Source of the DNA: an uncultured Hungatella sp.
Lineage (GTDB): Bacteria > Bacillota > Clostridia > Lachnospirales > Lachnospiraceae
DNA: 64,000 bases
Reading direction: 5' to 3'
Assembly (NCBI GenBank): GCA_947089145.1
Contig: CAMUJH010000013.1
Coordinates: 19,929 to 83,928 of the forward strand
Positions within the stretch are counted from its first letter, which is position 1; each line of letters begins with the position of its first letter. The position numbers and the translations under genes were made by a program. This document shows positions 43,901 through 51,712 of the stretch, piece after piece. A model generated the notes under the pieces. That model made no database searches. It was not told the origin of the DNA and was given only the letters and a program-made list of their open reading frames with translations.

Positions 43901-44335
43901 GCCGCGGTGCTTTAAAAGAGCCAGAGCGGCCCGGGTGGTGGCAATCCAGTCAACACCGTTGTGGGTTTTGAAGCGCCGGTCTTCCTGGGCTATGTAGGCA
44001 TTTTGAAGGTTCAGGCTGATACGGGAGATGTCCGCATACTCATAGTGGCCTGCATTAATGATGCCGATGCGCTTTCCGTTTTTGTCAAAGATTTCCGTAT
44101 CGGAAAGCATGCTGAAGTCCTCGCGCTCCATCTGGGCCAGGGTGTCATACGCCACTTCCCGGCTGCGTTCCAGATGCGGCTTTACTTTGACGAAGACTGC
44201 GAACCCTGCTATAAGACAAAGGATGAGAAGCACGGTAACCACCTGGAGCAAGGTCTGCAGAAGCCATCCGACAGCTCCCAGTATACTGAAAATGACACCC
44301 AAAATAAACCGGACGAATTTTTTGATAAAATTCAT
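40955..44335 (-). CDS. Class A penicillin-binding protein (PBP1A type), extra-long
   Basis: A 1126-residue bifunctional cell-wall polymerase. Membrane anchor about 10-50. Transglycosylase (GT51) with catalytic Glu118 in AQEDRRFKTH and GGSTITQQIIKN. Transpeptidase with active Ser425 in QPGSTIKPLLD, SLN in NRSLNTVAWQ and Lys608 in AGKTGTTNSS. After about residue 690 a low-complexity Ser/Thr/Pro/Ala/Glu-rich linker of about 230 residues leads to a coiled-coil C-terminus (about 925-1126), well beyond normal PBP1A length. Start: ATG at 44335 with AAAGGA upstream, rather than the 44431 frame. Confidence 0.93.
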   Translation of the reverse strand: MNFIKKFVRFILGVIFSILGAVGWLLQTLLQVVTVLLILCLIAGFAVFVKVKPHLERSREVAYDTLAQMEREDFSMLSDTEIFDKNGKRIGIINAGHYEYADISRISLNLQNAYIAQEDRRFKTHNGVDWIATTRAALALLKHRGAITQGGSTITQQIIKNTYLTREKTFTRKMVEILLAPEIEKTYSKADIMEFYCNTNFYGHQCYGVQAASRYYFGKDASDLEVHEAAVLVGISNSPSAYDPVLHPDAALTKRNEVLKSMLEVGMLTQEEYEKAVSQSLRIIQEQQEGTDDSYLTSYAIHCASLELMKRDDFQFRYTFSDKPDYDSYMEKYTAAYNEKNDSIRNGGYKIYTSLDQDIQNMLQTSLDEVLSSYTELQDNGKYALQGAAVIVDNQSNYVVAIVGGRGTEDQFNRAYLSARQPGSTIKPLLDYGPAFDTGEYYPSRIVDDHQWEDGPANSGGHYYGPVTVREALNRSLNTVAWQVLEDIGIDTGLSYLDNMHFQRLTYVDNGVPSLSIGGFTNGVRVVDMAKGFSTLANNGVYNDRTCILKIEHEQEGDLTARTYAVTKQVYSIDTAFMLTDILKGTISSPYGTGRALKLSVDMPVAGKTGTTNSSRDTWFCGYSRYYTGAVWVGYDTPRAMPGIFGSTYAGVIWKNVMNQLHEGLEPWDWEQPETVVKDSYDPVTGARLHPTYVAPSQEGSSQRPSSTAAAAPAAPAVSQPEETSPAETALPETSSAETAPAQTSPQPRGPGYAPIVSEPETSESSSEVLIIPETPPWAAADNNSALLLQGSSLPGSGEAIYYMTSMKGPGANPGNSKKPESETSASTVPPRPGPGTVPAAQTASEEEAQSQPETSQESTEAAPPPAQAAAASQPSDVPYKEPAAQAGTSLVDYFSNSSELRARQHLTDKAQNKLVSELDELITAFENETINSAADVYAIREHYKNISSKLKQVQDGEDRRVLYDRCEKRWLEFSSIIDTMGESIRIYEEKQELMEKQEQQKAEEQAALDRKNQEIQDRISSFETALQILEDMKYQSSDAESLANTAIAKLGELYGYADTESYRVRLDAAIRRIRSLPTEAQWNAQEAQKQADAITQGAKEQQALYQTLTAEKRYWNIPSYGPGRN

Positions 44336-44432
44336 GTCAAAGAATCCTTTCTTATTGATGGTTTTATTATAAAACAAAATAAGTAAAAATGGCATATAAA
44401 TTGAAAAAATTTGTAAAAAAAGAGCAAACAAC

Positions 44433-44461
44433 TTGAATCATTTTTCTGGATGCGATAAGAT
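44433..44461 (+). promoter_or_regulatory. Promoter of the AIM24-like gene
   Basis: TTGAAT at 44433-44438, 17-nt spacer, TAAGAT at 44456-44461. Confidence 0.55.
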
Positions 44462-44506
44462 TAAAATAATAACAGGATTTAACTTAGGAAAGGGGAGAAT
44501 CATTTC

Positions 44507-45193
44507 ATGCAGTATCGGATAATCGGAGATACGATGCCAGCCATTGAGGTAATGTTTGATGCGCCGGGGGAGAGCATGTATACGCAGTCAGGAGGCATGG
44601 CCTGGATGACAGACGGGGTAGAGATGTCCACCAACACGAAGGGAGGATTGATGAAAGGGCTGGGGCGCATGTTTTCCGGAGAGTCCCTGTTTATGGCCAC
44701 GTACCGGGCGGAGAGAGCCGGAGCAATGATTGCCTTTGCCTCCACGGTGGCAGGGCGGATTCTGCCGGTGGATGTCAGCGTAAACGGGGGGCTTATCTGC
44801 CAGAAAGGCGCATTTCTATGCGCCCAGGACAGCGTGAATCTGGATATTACATTTACCAAGAAGTTTTCGGCAGGGCTTTTTGGCGGCGAAGGATTTATTC
44901 TGCAGGATATAAACGGGCAGGGGATGGCTTTCCTGGAGATCGACGGGGACATGGTTGAAAAACATCTGGCCGCAGGAGAAGTGCTTAAAGTAGATACCGG
45001 CAATGTGGTGGCTTTTGAAAAGACGGTTGGGTATGAGATTGAGACCGTGAAAGGCCTGGGCAATATCTTCTTTGGCGGCGAGGGGCTGTTTTTAACGAGG
45101 CTTGTGGGACCGGGGAGAGTGATTTTGCAGACGCAGAACATCGCAGAGTTTGCCGGGAGAATCGCCAGGTTTATTCCCACAAGCGGGAAATAG
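44507..45193 (+). CDS. AIM24/TIGR00266-family protein
   Basis: A 228-residue all-beta protein of the AIM24-like family (GESMYTQSGGMAWMTDGVEM, then GGLMKGLGRMFSGESLF). Its two halves look similar, as expected for a double-domain beta barrel. Function in bacteria is unclear. ATG follows GGAAAGGGGAG. Divergent from the PBP gene. Confidence 0.88.
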   Translation: MQYRIIGDTMPAIEVMFDAPGESMYTQSGGMAWMTDGVEMSTNTKGGLMKGLGRMFSGESLFMATYRAERAGAMIAFASTVAGRILPVDVSVNGGLICQKGAFLCAQDSVNLDITFTKKFSAGLFGGEGFILQDINGQGMAFLEIDGDMVEKHLAAGEVLKVDTGNVVAFEKTVGYEIETVKGLGNIFFGGEGLFLTRLVGPGRVILQTQNIAEFAGRIARFIPTSGK

Positions 45194-45279
45194 GGGAGAT
45201 GCAGGATTTCACGTACAAAAGAGATCCGCTTAACCGTGTAGCGTAAGGACGACATAGAAAAAGAGGAGGCAATATAAGT

Positions 45280-46239
45280 ATGAAGAGACTGCTGGCAATC
45301 GGCGAGGCGCTGATTGACTTTATTCCAGAGGAGACTGGGAAAGAGTTAAAGAATGTGAAGGGATTTCAGCCTGCCGTAGGAGGGGCGCCGGCTAATGTGT
45401 GCGGAGCTTTTGTGAAGCTGGGCGGGGAAGCGGCCATGATAACCCAGCTGGGGGATGATCCCTTTGGAGACAAGATTGTGGATGAGTTTGTGTCCTGCGG
45501 GATCGGGTGCCAGTACGTAAAGCGGACAAAGGAGGCGAACACCTCGCTGGCTTTTGTGGCGCTGAAAGGCGACGGGAATCGGGAGTTTTCCTTTTACCGG
45601 AAACCGGGGGCGGATATGCTTCTGAAGCCGGAAGATGTGAAGGAAGAGTGGTTTGAGAATGTCTTTGCCCTTCACTTCTGCTCGGTGTCTCTGGGGGATT
45701 TTCCAATGAAGGAGGCTCACAGGAAGGCGATAGAGTATGCTGTAAAGAACGGGGCTTTGATTAGCTTTGACCCGAATCTGCGGCTGCAGCTGTGGGAAGA
45801 TACAAAGAAACTGCGGGAGGCGGTTCTGGAGTTTATGCCTCTTGCACATGTGCTGAAGATATCGGATGAGGAGCTGGAGTTTATTACAGGGCACAGTGAT
45901 ATTGAGAAGGCGCTTCCCGGGCTTTTGGAAGGAAATACCCGCATGGTAATCTACACAAAAGGTTCTGACGGGGCGGAATGTTATACGGCTCATAATAAAG
46001 GTGCGGCAGCAGGGAAGCGCGTCAAGGCCGTGGACACTACGGGGGCCGGGGACGGGTTTATAGGTTCCTTTTTGCACTGTCTGGCCAAAGACCAGGTTAC
46101 GGCGGACAGCCTGGGACAGGTGACAGGGGAGAAGATGGCGGAATATTTGGAATTTGCCAATCGGTTCTGCGGTATCAGCGTCACAAAGCATGGGGCTATT
46201 GCTTCTTATCCTACGATGGAGGAGATGGGGCAGGCCTAA
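45280..46239 (+). CDS. PfkB-family sugar kinase (fructokinase-like)
   Basis: A 319-residue ribokinase-type kinase. The N-terminal sugar-binding region is IGEALIDFIPE; the GG motif is VGGAPANVCGAF, and the C-terminal PfkB signature is DTTGAGDGFIGSF (about 245) with the catalytic Asp. Closest in pattern to fructokinase, though the substrate is not proven. ATG follows AGAGGAGG. Confidence 0.9.
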   Translation: MKRLLAIGEALIDFIPEETGKELKNVKGFQPAVGGAPANVCGAFVKLGGEAAMITQLGDDPFGDKIVDEFVSCGIGCQYVKRTKEANTSLAFVALKGDGNREFSFYRKPGADMLLKPEDVKEEWFENVFALHFCSVSLGDFPMKEAHRKAIEYAVKNGALISFDPNLRLQLWEDTKKLREAVLEFMPLAHVLKISDEELEFITGHSDIEKALPGLLEGNTRMVIYTKGSDGAECYTAHNKGAAAGKRVKAVDTTGAGDGFIGSFLHCLAKDQVTADSLGQVTGEKMAEYLEFANRFCGISVTKHGAIASYPTMEEMGQA

Positions 46240-46317
46240 AAGGGCAGTGCCAATGTGGCCAGGGATATGAATGAAATTTTAGCGGAAGAGAATTAAGGAA
46301 AAATATGGGAATGAAAG

Positions 46318-46357
46318 AAAGACGGGAGAATCTGTAGATTTTCCCATCTTTTTTTAT
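46318..46357 (+). terminator. Terminator after the sugar kinase gene
   Basis: AAAGA-GGGA-AATC pairs with GATT-TCCC-TCTTT, followed by TTTTTATT. Confidence 0.75.
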
Positions 46358-46416
46358 TATAATAAGGAAAGGGCGGATTTTCGCTGCCCTAAATTAAGGA
46401 AAAGGCGGAGGCCAGT

Positions 46417-47805
46417 ATGTATCAGATAGATTTTCAAAAACCGGAGCACGTACATTTTATTGGAATCGGGGGCATCAGCATGAGCGGCCTGGCGGAGATC
46501 CTCATGGAGGAGGGCTTCCAAGTATCCGGTTCAGATTCTCATAAATCAGAACTGACAGAGCATCTGCAGGCAAAAGGGGCCAAAATTTTTTATGAACAGC
46601 AGGCATCCAATATCCAGGAACTGGGCGGGAGGATCTGCGTGGCTGTCTATACGGCGGCTGTACATTCCGATAATCCTGAGTATCAGGCGGCCAAGGAAGC
46701 AGGTATCCCTATGTTGAGCCGGGCCCAGCTTTTGGGGCAGATGATGAAGAACTACAGATATGCAGCAGGAATTGCAGGGACACACGGGAAGACCACTACC
46801 ACATCCATGGCGGCGGAGATTCTCTTGGCTGCAGACATGGACCCCACCATATCGGTTGGAGGGATTCTTCACTCTATTGGAGGCAATATCCGGGTAGGCG
46901 GATCTGACATTTTTGTTACGGAGGCCTGCGAGTACACGGACAGCTTTTTGTCCTTTTTCCCCAATATGGCAGTGATTCTGAATATTGAGGAGGATCACCT
47001 GGACTATTTTAAGGATATTAACCATATCCGCAGTTCATTCCGGAAGTTTGCAGAGAAGCTGCCAAAAGACGGCGTGCTGATTATTAACAGTGATATTGAC
47101 AGGTATCAGCAGATTACAGAAGGGCTAGAATGCCGCGTCGTAACAGTGGGGAAGAATCAGGACAGCGAATACAGTGCAGGGCATATTACGTATGACGAGT
47201 ATGCCAGGGATACTTTTGACCTGCTGGTTCACGGCGAGAAGGCAGAGAGGATTACTTTAGGAGTGCCGGGGGAGCATAATGTTTACAACGCGCTGGCGGC
47301 CATTGCGCTTTGCCGGGAGTTGGGGGTCAGCCTGGAACATATTAAGAAAGGGCTGGCGGATTTTGCGGGAACGGATCGCAGATTTGAGAAAAAGGGAGAG
47401 ATCTGCGGGGTTACCATTATAGATGATTATGCGCATCATCCAAGGGAGATAGCGGCCACTCTGTCTACGGCGAAGAATTATCCGCATAAAAAGCTGTGGT
47501 GCGTGTTCCAGCCCCACACGTATACCAGGACAAAAGCATTTCTTGACCAGTTTGCCAAGAGCCTGGCAGCGGCGGACGAGGTGGTATTGGCGGATATTTA
47601 TGCGGCCAGGGAAACCGATGACTTGGGCATCAGCTCTGCGGATATCGCCGCAAAAATAGAGGCGCAGGGAACAAAGGCCCACTATTTTTCATCGTTTGAT
47701 GAAATCGAGACATTTATTTTAGAAAATTGCGTCAAGGGTGATTTGTTGATAACTATGGGGGCCGGAGATATCGTAAAAGTGGGGGAAAACCTTCTTGGGA
47801 AGTGA
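46417..47805 (+). CDS. murC: UDP-N-acetylmuramate--L-alanine ligase
   Basis: A 462-residue ligase adding the first amino acid of the peptidoglycan stem peptide. It shows FIGIGGISMSGLAEI near residue 10, the ATP loop GTHGKTTTTSM (about 122), the catalytic region NIEEDHLDYFK and the C-terminal domain DDYAHHPREI. ATG follows GCGGAGG. Its stop lies 2 nt before the first DnaA box downstream. Confidence 0.97.
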   Translation: MYQIDFQKPEHVHFIGIGGISMSGLAEILMEEGFQVSGSDSHKSELTEHLQAKGAKIFYEQQASNIQELGGRICVAVYTAAVHSDNPEYQAAKEAGIPMLSRAQLLGQMMKNYRYAAGIAGTHGKTTTTSMAAEILLAADMDPTISVGGILHSIGGNIRVGGSDIFVTEACEYTDSFLSFFPNMAVILNIEEDHLDYFKDINHIRSSFRKFAEKLPKDGVLIINSDIDRYQQITEGLECRVVTVGKNQDSEYSAGHITYDEYARDTFDLLVHGEKAERITLGVPGEHNVYNALAAIALCRELGVSLEHIKKGLADFAGTDRRFEKKGEICGVTIIDDYAHHPREIAATLSTAKNYPHKKLWCVFQPHTYTRTKAFLDQFAKSLAAADEVVLADIYAARETDDLGISSADIAAKIEAQGTKAHYFSSFDEIETFILENCVKGDLLITMGAGDIVKVGENLLGK

Positions 47806-47806
47806 G

Positions 47807-48003
47807 TTATCCACATTATCCACAGAGTTTTCAACATTTTCCGTCGAAAACTACTGTGGATTTTTTAATTTACATAATAAATCGTCAGCCAATTTGGAAA
47901 TCCGTTATTTACGGGAGTTTCGACAGGAAACGACAGTATTTTTAAGATTATGTTGACCTGGCATCCACATTATCCACATTATCCACAATGGGATGGTGGA
48001 TAA
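47807..48003. promoter_or_regulatory. DnaA-box cluster between murC and the DnaD-like gene
   Basis: Four perfect TTATCCACA boxes: 47807-47815 and 47816-47824 (adjacent), 47970-47978 and 47979-47987 (adjacent), plus weaker ones: GCATCCACA at 47961, TGTGGATTT at 47855 and GGTGGATAA at 47995 (8/9 on the minus strand). An AT-rich patch (near 47861-47882) lies between the two pairs. It precedes the DnaD-like and DnaC-like genes. Confidence 0.8.
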
Positions 48004-48033
48004 ATTCCGGCTATTTTCTTTTTTGGAGACATA

Positions 48034-48042
48034 TGGTATGAT
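48034..48042 (+). promoter_or_regulatory. Extended -10 promoter of the DnaD-like gene
   Basis: TGGTATGAT about 35 nt upstream of the ATG and about 50 bp downstream of the last DnaA box. Confidence 0.5.
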
Positions 48043-48077
48043 GGAAAAAGAGAAGAAAGACAGGGTGAACTGCGGAT

Positions 48078-49211
48078 ATGAAAAGTTGCTTGAAACTGAA
48101 TGGTACCATGGTTTCCAATGAGTTTATTGACAAATACATGGCAGGAGCGAACGGGGAGTATGTAAAAGTATATCTGTATATTCTGCGGCATGAAGGACAA
48201 GTTCTCGATGCGGGACAGATTGCCGATGACCTGAACCATACGGAGTCAGATGTAAAGAGAGCCGTGGGCTATTGGGTGCGGCAGGGGGTGCTGGAGGAGG
48301 AAAAGGGCTTTGGAAGCGGTGAAGGGGGTTTTCCAAAAGCGGACATTCCGGAAAAAGCAGGGATGCCCCAGGGCGACGGAAACAATCATTATGGCAGGCT
48401 CCCATTGGCAGCAGGGGCTGAAGGTGAAATTGGAAAGGAACCGATGCCTGTCTCCAGACAGCAGCATCTTCCCCCTTCCCAGGGTACAAGGGAAAACGCT
48501 GTCCCGGCTCAGGCGCAGCAGCCCGCGGCCCGGAAGACGTATACTCCGGAGCAGGTAAGCCGCCTGGCAGGCCATGAGGATTTTACCCAGCTTCTGTATA
48601 TATCACAGAAATATATGGACAAGATATTTACGCCGAGGGAGTGCGAGGTGTTTGCATATCTGTATGACGCGCTCCATATGTCAGCGGAAGTTTTGGAATA
48701 TCTGGTGGAATATTGTGTTCAGAACGGACACGGCAGCATCCGTTATCTGGAATCTGTTGCCATTAACTGGCATGAGAAGGGTATTGAAACCGTTGACGAG
48801 GCTAAAGCGTATACGGCAGCATTTTCAAAAGAGGGATTTGCGGTGATGCGGGCTTTCGGCATCAGTGACAGGCGTCCAGGGGATTCGGAACAGGAGATGA
48901 TACGGAAATGGTTCCGCGAGTTCGGATTTACAAAGGAGATCGTCCTGGAGGCATGCAGCAGGACCCTGAAGGCTATACACAAACCCAGCTTCTCCTACGC
49001 TGATAAGATTCTCACAGACTGGAAAAAGGGCGGGGTCAGGATTATGGCGGACATACAGAAGATGGATCAGCAGCGGGACAGTAAGCGGGGGAATAAGGCG
49101 GGGACGCCAGTGAAACCTTCCAAAAACCAGTTCCACAATTTTGAGCAGCGCAATACAAACTATGACGCTATGGTGCTGGAGCGGCTGAAGGAGCGGCTTG
49201 GGGATTCGTAA
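48078..49211 (+). CDS. DnaD-domain replication protein
   Basis: A 377-residue protein with an N-terminal winged-helix region (about 10-80: YILRHEGQVLDAGQIADDLN) and two DnaD/DnaB-type helical domains (about 180-340). The ends of each carry the family's aromatic motifs (VAINWHEKGIETVDEAKAY, then YADKILTDWKKGG). Such proteins help load the replicative helicase in Firmicutes. A polar linker of about 85 residues lies between the two parts. It pairs with the ATPase that follows. Confidence 0.88.
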   Translation: MKSCLKLNGTMVSNEFIDKYMAGANGEYVKVYLYILRHEGQVLDAGQIADDLNHTESDVKRAVGYWVRQGVLEEEKGFGSGEGGFPKADIPEKAGMPQGDGNNHYGRLPLAAGAEGEIGKEPMPVSRQQHLPPSQGTRENAVPAQAQQPAARKTYTPEQVSRLAGHEDFTQLLYISQKYMDKIFTPRECEVFAYLYDALHMSAEVLEYLVEYCVQNGHGSIRYLESVAINWHEKGIETVDEAKAYTAAFSKEGFAVMRAFGISDRRPGDSEQEMIRKWFREFGFTKEIVLEACSRTLKAIHKPSFSYADKILTDWKKGGVRIMADIQKMDQQRDSKRGNKAGTPVKPSKNQFHNFEQRNTNYDAMVLERLKERLGDS

Positions 49212-49281
49212 AGCATAAGGTTATAGTAACCCGGACACTCAGATCGATTGCACAGCAGCCGGAATCCGGCAAGGAGTAGTT

Positions 49282-50262
49282 ATGTCCCTAAGTAATTCCC
49301 AATACAATGCCATTATGCGGATTTATAATCAGCGGCAGTTTCAAAATAAATATGAACAGGACAGACGGGTCAGGGAAGTTTATGAGAGGATACCTCAGAT
49401 CCGTCAGATTGATGATGCCATAAGTACTCAGGCAGTAGCCTGCGCCCGGCGGATTCTGGACGGGGACGGCAGGGCCAGGCAGGTGCTCAAGCATCAGCTT
49501 GAAGACTTGAGAGAGCAGAAGGCAGTGCTCCTTGAGGCATACGGTTATGCTCCGGATTATATGGAGATGCATTACCACTGTCCAAAATGCCAGGATACAG
49601 GGTATGCAGAGGGGAAAAAATGCCAATGCTTTAAAAAGGAGGAAATCACTCTATTGTATTCCCAGTCTAATATTCAGGAGATTTTAGGCAGGGAGAACTT
49701 TTCCTCGTTTACTTTTAAATATTATGATAATAGGGAAGTCATTCCGCAGATCAACATGACTGTGGCTGAGTATATGAAACAGGTCTATGGATGGTGCAGG
49801 GAGTATGTGGAAGGCTTTGCGGCTAAAGGAGGAAACCTGATTTTCACAGGCAGTACCGGAGTAGGCAAAACCTTCCTTACAAACTGCATTGCCAAGGAAC
49901 TCATTGACAGGTACCAGTCAGTGATTTATCTGTCATCCAGCGATCTGTTTGATGTTTTTTCAAAGAATAAGTTTTATCATGACAAAGAAGAGGATATGCA
50001 GGATATGTATCAGTATATTCTGGACTGCGATCTGCTGATTATCGACGATCTGGGGACGGAATTGAACAACAGTTTTGTGTCGTCCCAGCTGTTTTACTGC
50101 ATTAATGAGCGTTTGATTCGGAAGAAGGGAACCATTATTTCCACCAACCTGTCCATGGACATGCTTCGGGATACTTACTCGGACAGGATTTCTTCAAGAA
50201 TTATCAGCCAGTATTCGATTATTCCGCTGTACGGCGGGGACATCAGGACAAAAAAACGATGA
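49282..50262 (+). CDS. DnaC/DnaI-like helicase-loader ATPase
   Basis: A 326-residue AAA+ ATPase. The N-terminal half holds a zinc-binding CPKCQDTGYAEGKKCQCF (about 98-115); Walker A is FTGSTGVGKTFLTN (about 192-205), Walker B DLLIIDDLGTE, and the sensor/arginine region STNLSMDMLRDTYSDRISSR. DnaC/DnaI-type ATPases deliver the replicative helicase. ATG follows AAGGAG. Directly after the DnaD-like gene, as expected for a primosome pair. Confidence 0.92.
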   Translation: MSLSNSQYNAIMRIYNQRQFQNKYEQDRRVREVYERIPQIRQIDDAISTQAVACARRILDGDGRARQVLKHQLEDLREQKAVLLEAYGYAPDYMEMHYHCPKCQDTGYAEGKKCQCFKKEEITLLYSQSNIQEILGRENFSSFTFKYYDNREVIPQINMTVAEYMKQVYGWCREYVEGFAAKGGNLIFTGSTGVGKTFLTNCIAKELIDRYQSVIYLSSSDLFDVFSKNKFYHDKEEDMQDMYQYILDCDLLIIDDLGTELNNSFVSSQLFYCINERLIRKKGTIISTNLSMDMLRDTYSDRISSRIISQYSIIPLYGGDIRTKKR

Positions 50263-50267
50263 TCGTA

Positions 50268-50296
50268 TTGACTATTTCGACACATAATGATATAAA
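50268..50296 (+). promoter_or_regulatory. Promoter of prs
   Basis: TTGACT at 50268-50273, 17-nt spacer, TATAAA at 50291-50296. Confidence 0.7.
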
Positions 50297-50334
50297 ATAC
50301 GTGTCAGATCAAACCACATAGATGGAGGAAAAAG

Positions 50335-51519
50335 ATGATATACGAAGAGAAGACCATTGAAACGATTCCAGTTGGCCCCCTTGGGCTGGTTCCGCTGAAG
50401 AGCTGTACGGAACTGGGGAAGAGAGTGAACGATTATCTTGTGACCTGGAGAAGAGAGAGGGAGAGCGAACACAAATCTACAATTGCATTTGCGGGATATC
50501 AGAGAGATTCTTACATTATTGAAGCAAAGACCCCCAGGTTTGGTTCCGGAGAAGCCAAGGGCGCTTTGGAGGAATCTGTCCGCGGCGATGACTTGTATAT
50601 CATGGTTGACGTATGTAATTACAGCCTGTCGTATTCTCTGTGTGGGATGACGAACCATATGTCTCCGGATGACCATTTTCAGGATCTAAAAAGGATCATT
50701 GCGGCAGCGGCCGGAAAGGCCAGGAGAATCAATGTGATTATGCCGTTTTTATATGAGGGAAGGCAGCACAAGCGTTCCAGCAGGGAGTCTTTGGACTGTG
50801 CGCTGGCGCTGCAGGAACTGGGGAATATGGGGGTAGAGAATATCATCACCTTTGACGCCCATGACCCCAGGGTGCAGAATGCGATTCCGCGAAAAGGATT
50901 TGAAACCGTTCAGCCTACGTATCAGTTTATTAAGCACCTTCTGAAAGTGGAGACGGACCTGCGGATTGACAGCGACCATATGATGGTTATCAGTCCGGAT
51001 GAAGGCGGCATGAGCCGTGCGGTATACTTTGCCAATGTGCTGGGGCTGGACATGGGCATGTTTTATAAGCGCCGGGATTATACGAAGATAGTAGACGGAA
51101 GAAATCCCATTGTGGCTCATGAGTTTTTAGGCAGCAGTGTGGAGGGGAAAGACGTAATTATTGTGGATGACATGATTTCTTCCGGTGAGAGCATGCAGGA
51201 CGTAGCTGCGGAACTCAAGAGGAGAAAGGCGAGAAAGGTGTTTATTTTCTCTACATTCGGACTGTTCACCAACGGGCTGGAGAAGTTTGATAAGTTCTAT
51301 GAAGACGGGGTTATTGACAGGATACTGACTACGAACCTGGTGTACCAGAGCCCGGAACTGCTGTCCAGGCCATATTATACGAATGTGGATATGAGCAAAT
51401 ATATTGCATTGATTATTGACAATCTGAATCATGACGCATCTTTAAGCGAGCTGCTGAATCCTACAGGAAGGATTAACAGGATTTTAAAAAAATACCGAAA
51501 TAATATGCAGGGAGTATAA
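50335..51519 (+). CDS. prs: Ribose-phosphate pyrophosphokinase
   Basis: A 394-residue PRPP synthetase, longer than the usual 310-320. The PRPP loop is VDDMISSGESM (about 280-290), and the ATP/ribose-5-P regions include FDAHDPRVQNAIP and SPDEGGMSRAVYFANVL. The additional length sits in the N-terminal half (from IETIPVGPLG to RGDDLYIMVD) and near the C-terminus. Makes PRPP for purine, pyrimidine, NAD, His and Trp synthesis. ATG follows GGAGGAAAA. Confidence 0.92.
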   Translation: MIYEEKTIETIPVGPLGLVPLKSCTELGKRVNDYLVTWRRERESEHKSTIAFAGYQRDSYIIEAKTPRFGSGEAKGALEESVRGDDLYIMVDVCNYSLSYSLCGMTNHMSPDDHFQDLKRIIAAAAGKARRINVIMPFLYEGRQHKRSSRESLDCALALQELGNMGVENIITFDAHDPRVQNAIPRKGFETVQPTYQFIKHLLKVETDLRIDSDHMMVISPDEGGMSRAVYFANVLGLDMGMFYKRRDYTKIVDGRNPIVAHEFLGSSVEGKDVIIVDDMISSGESMQDVAAELKRRKARKVFIFSTFGLFTNGLEKFDKFYEDGVIDRILTTNLVYQSPELLSRPYYTNVDMSKYIALIIDNLNHDASLSELLNPTGRINRILKKYRNNMQGV

Positions 51520-51531
51520 GTGATATGGGTT

Positions 51532-51562
51532 AGAAGCCGCTGAGAATGTCTTGGCGGCTTTT
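51532..51562 (+). terminator. Terminator of prs
   Basis: AGAAGCCGC pairs with GCGGCTTTT (one G-U), and the strand continues TTGG. Confidence 0.65.
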
Positions 51563-51570
51563 GGATTGGG

Positions 51571-51667
51571 GAAAAATGCTTTCTGTCTTCCAGGCATCCT
51601 GTCTTGTTCCCGGTTTATCGGAGCAAAATCTTTCACAAAGCGCAGAACATATCTGACAGAAAGCATT
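51571..51667 (-). terminator. Candidate long-loop terminator of the histidine-kinase operon
   Basis: AATGCTTTCTGTC/GACAGAAAGCATT form a perfect 13-bp stem (51575-51587 with 51655-51667) with a 67-nt loop, followed on the minus strand by TTTTTC. The large loop makes the call uncertain. Confidence 0.4.
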
Positions 51668-51712
51668 ATCCGGCACGCTGCACAGAGCGGAAGTATGCTT
51701 TGAAATTTAAAG

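Noticed and set aside
47807-48003. Main chromosomal origin
   Set aside because: No dnaA, dnaN, recF or rpmH nearby; a regulatory box cluster is the simpler reading.
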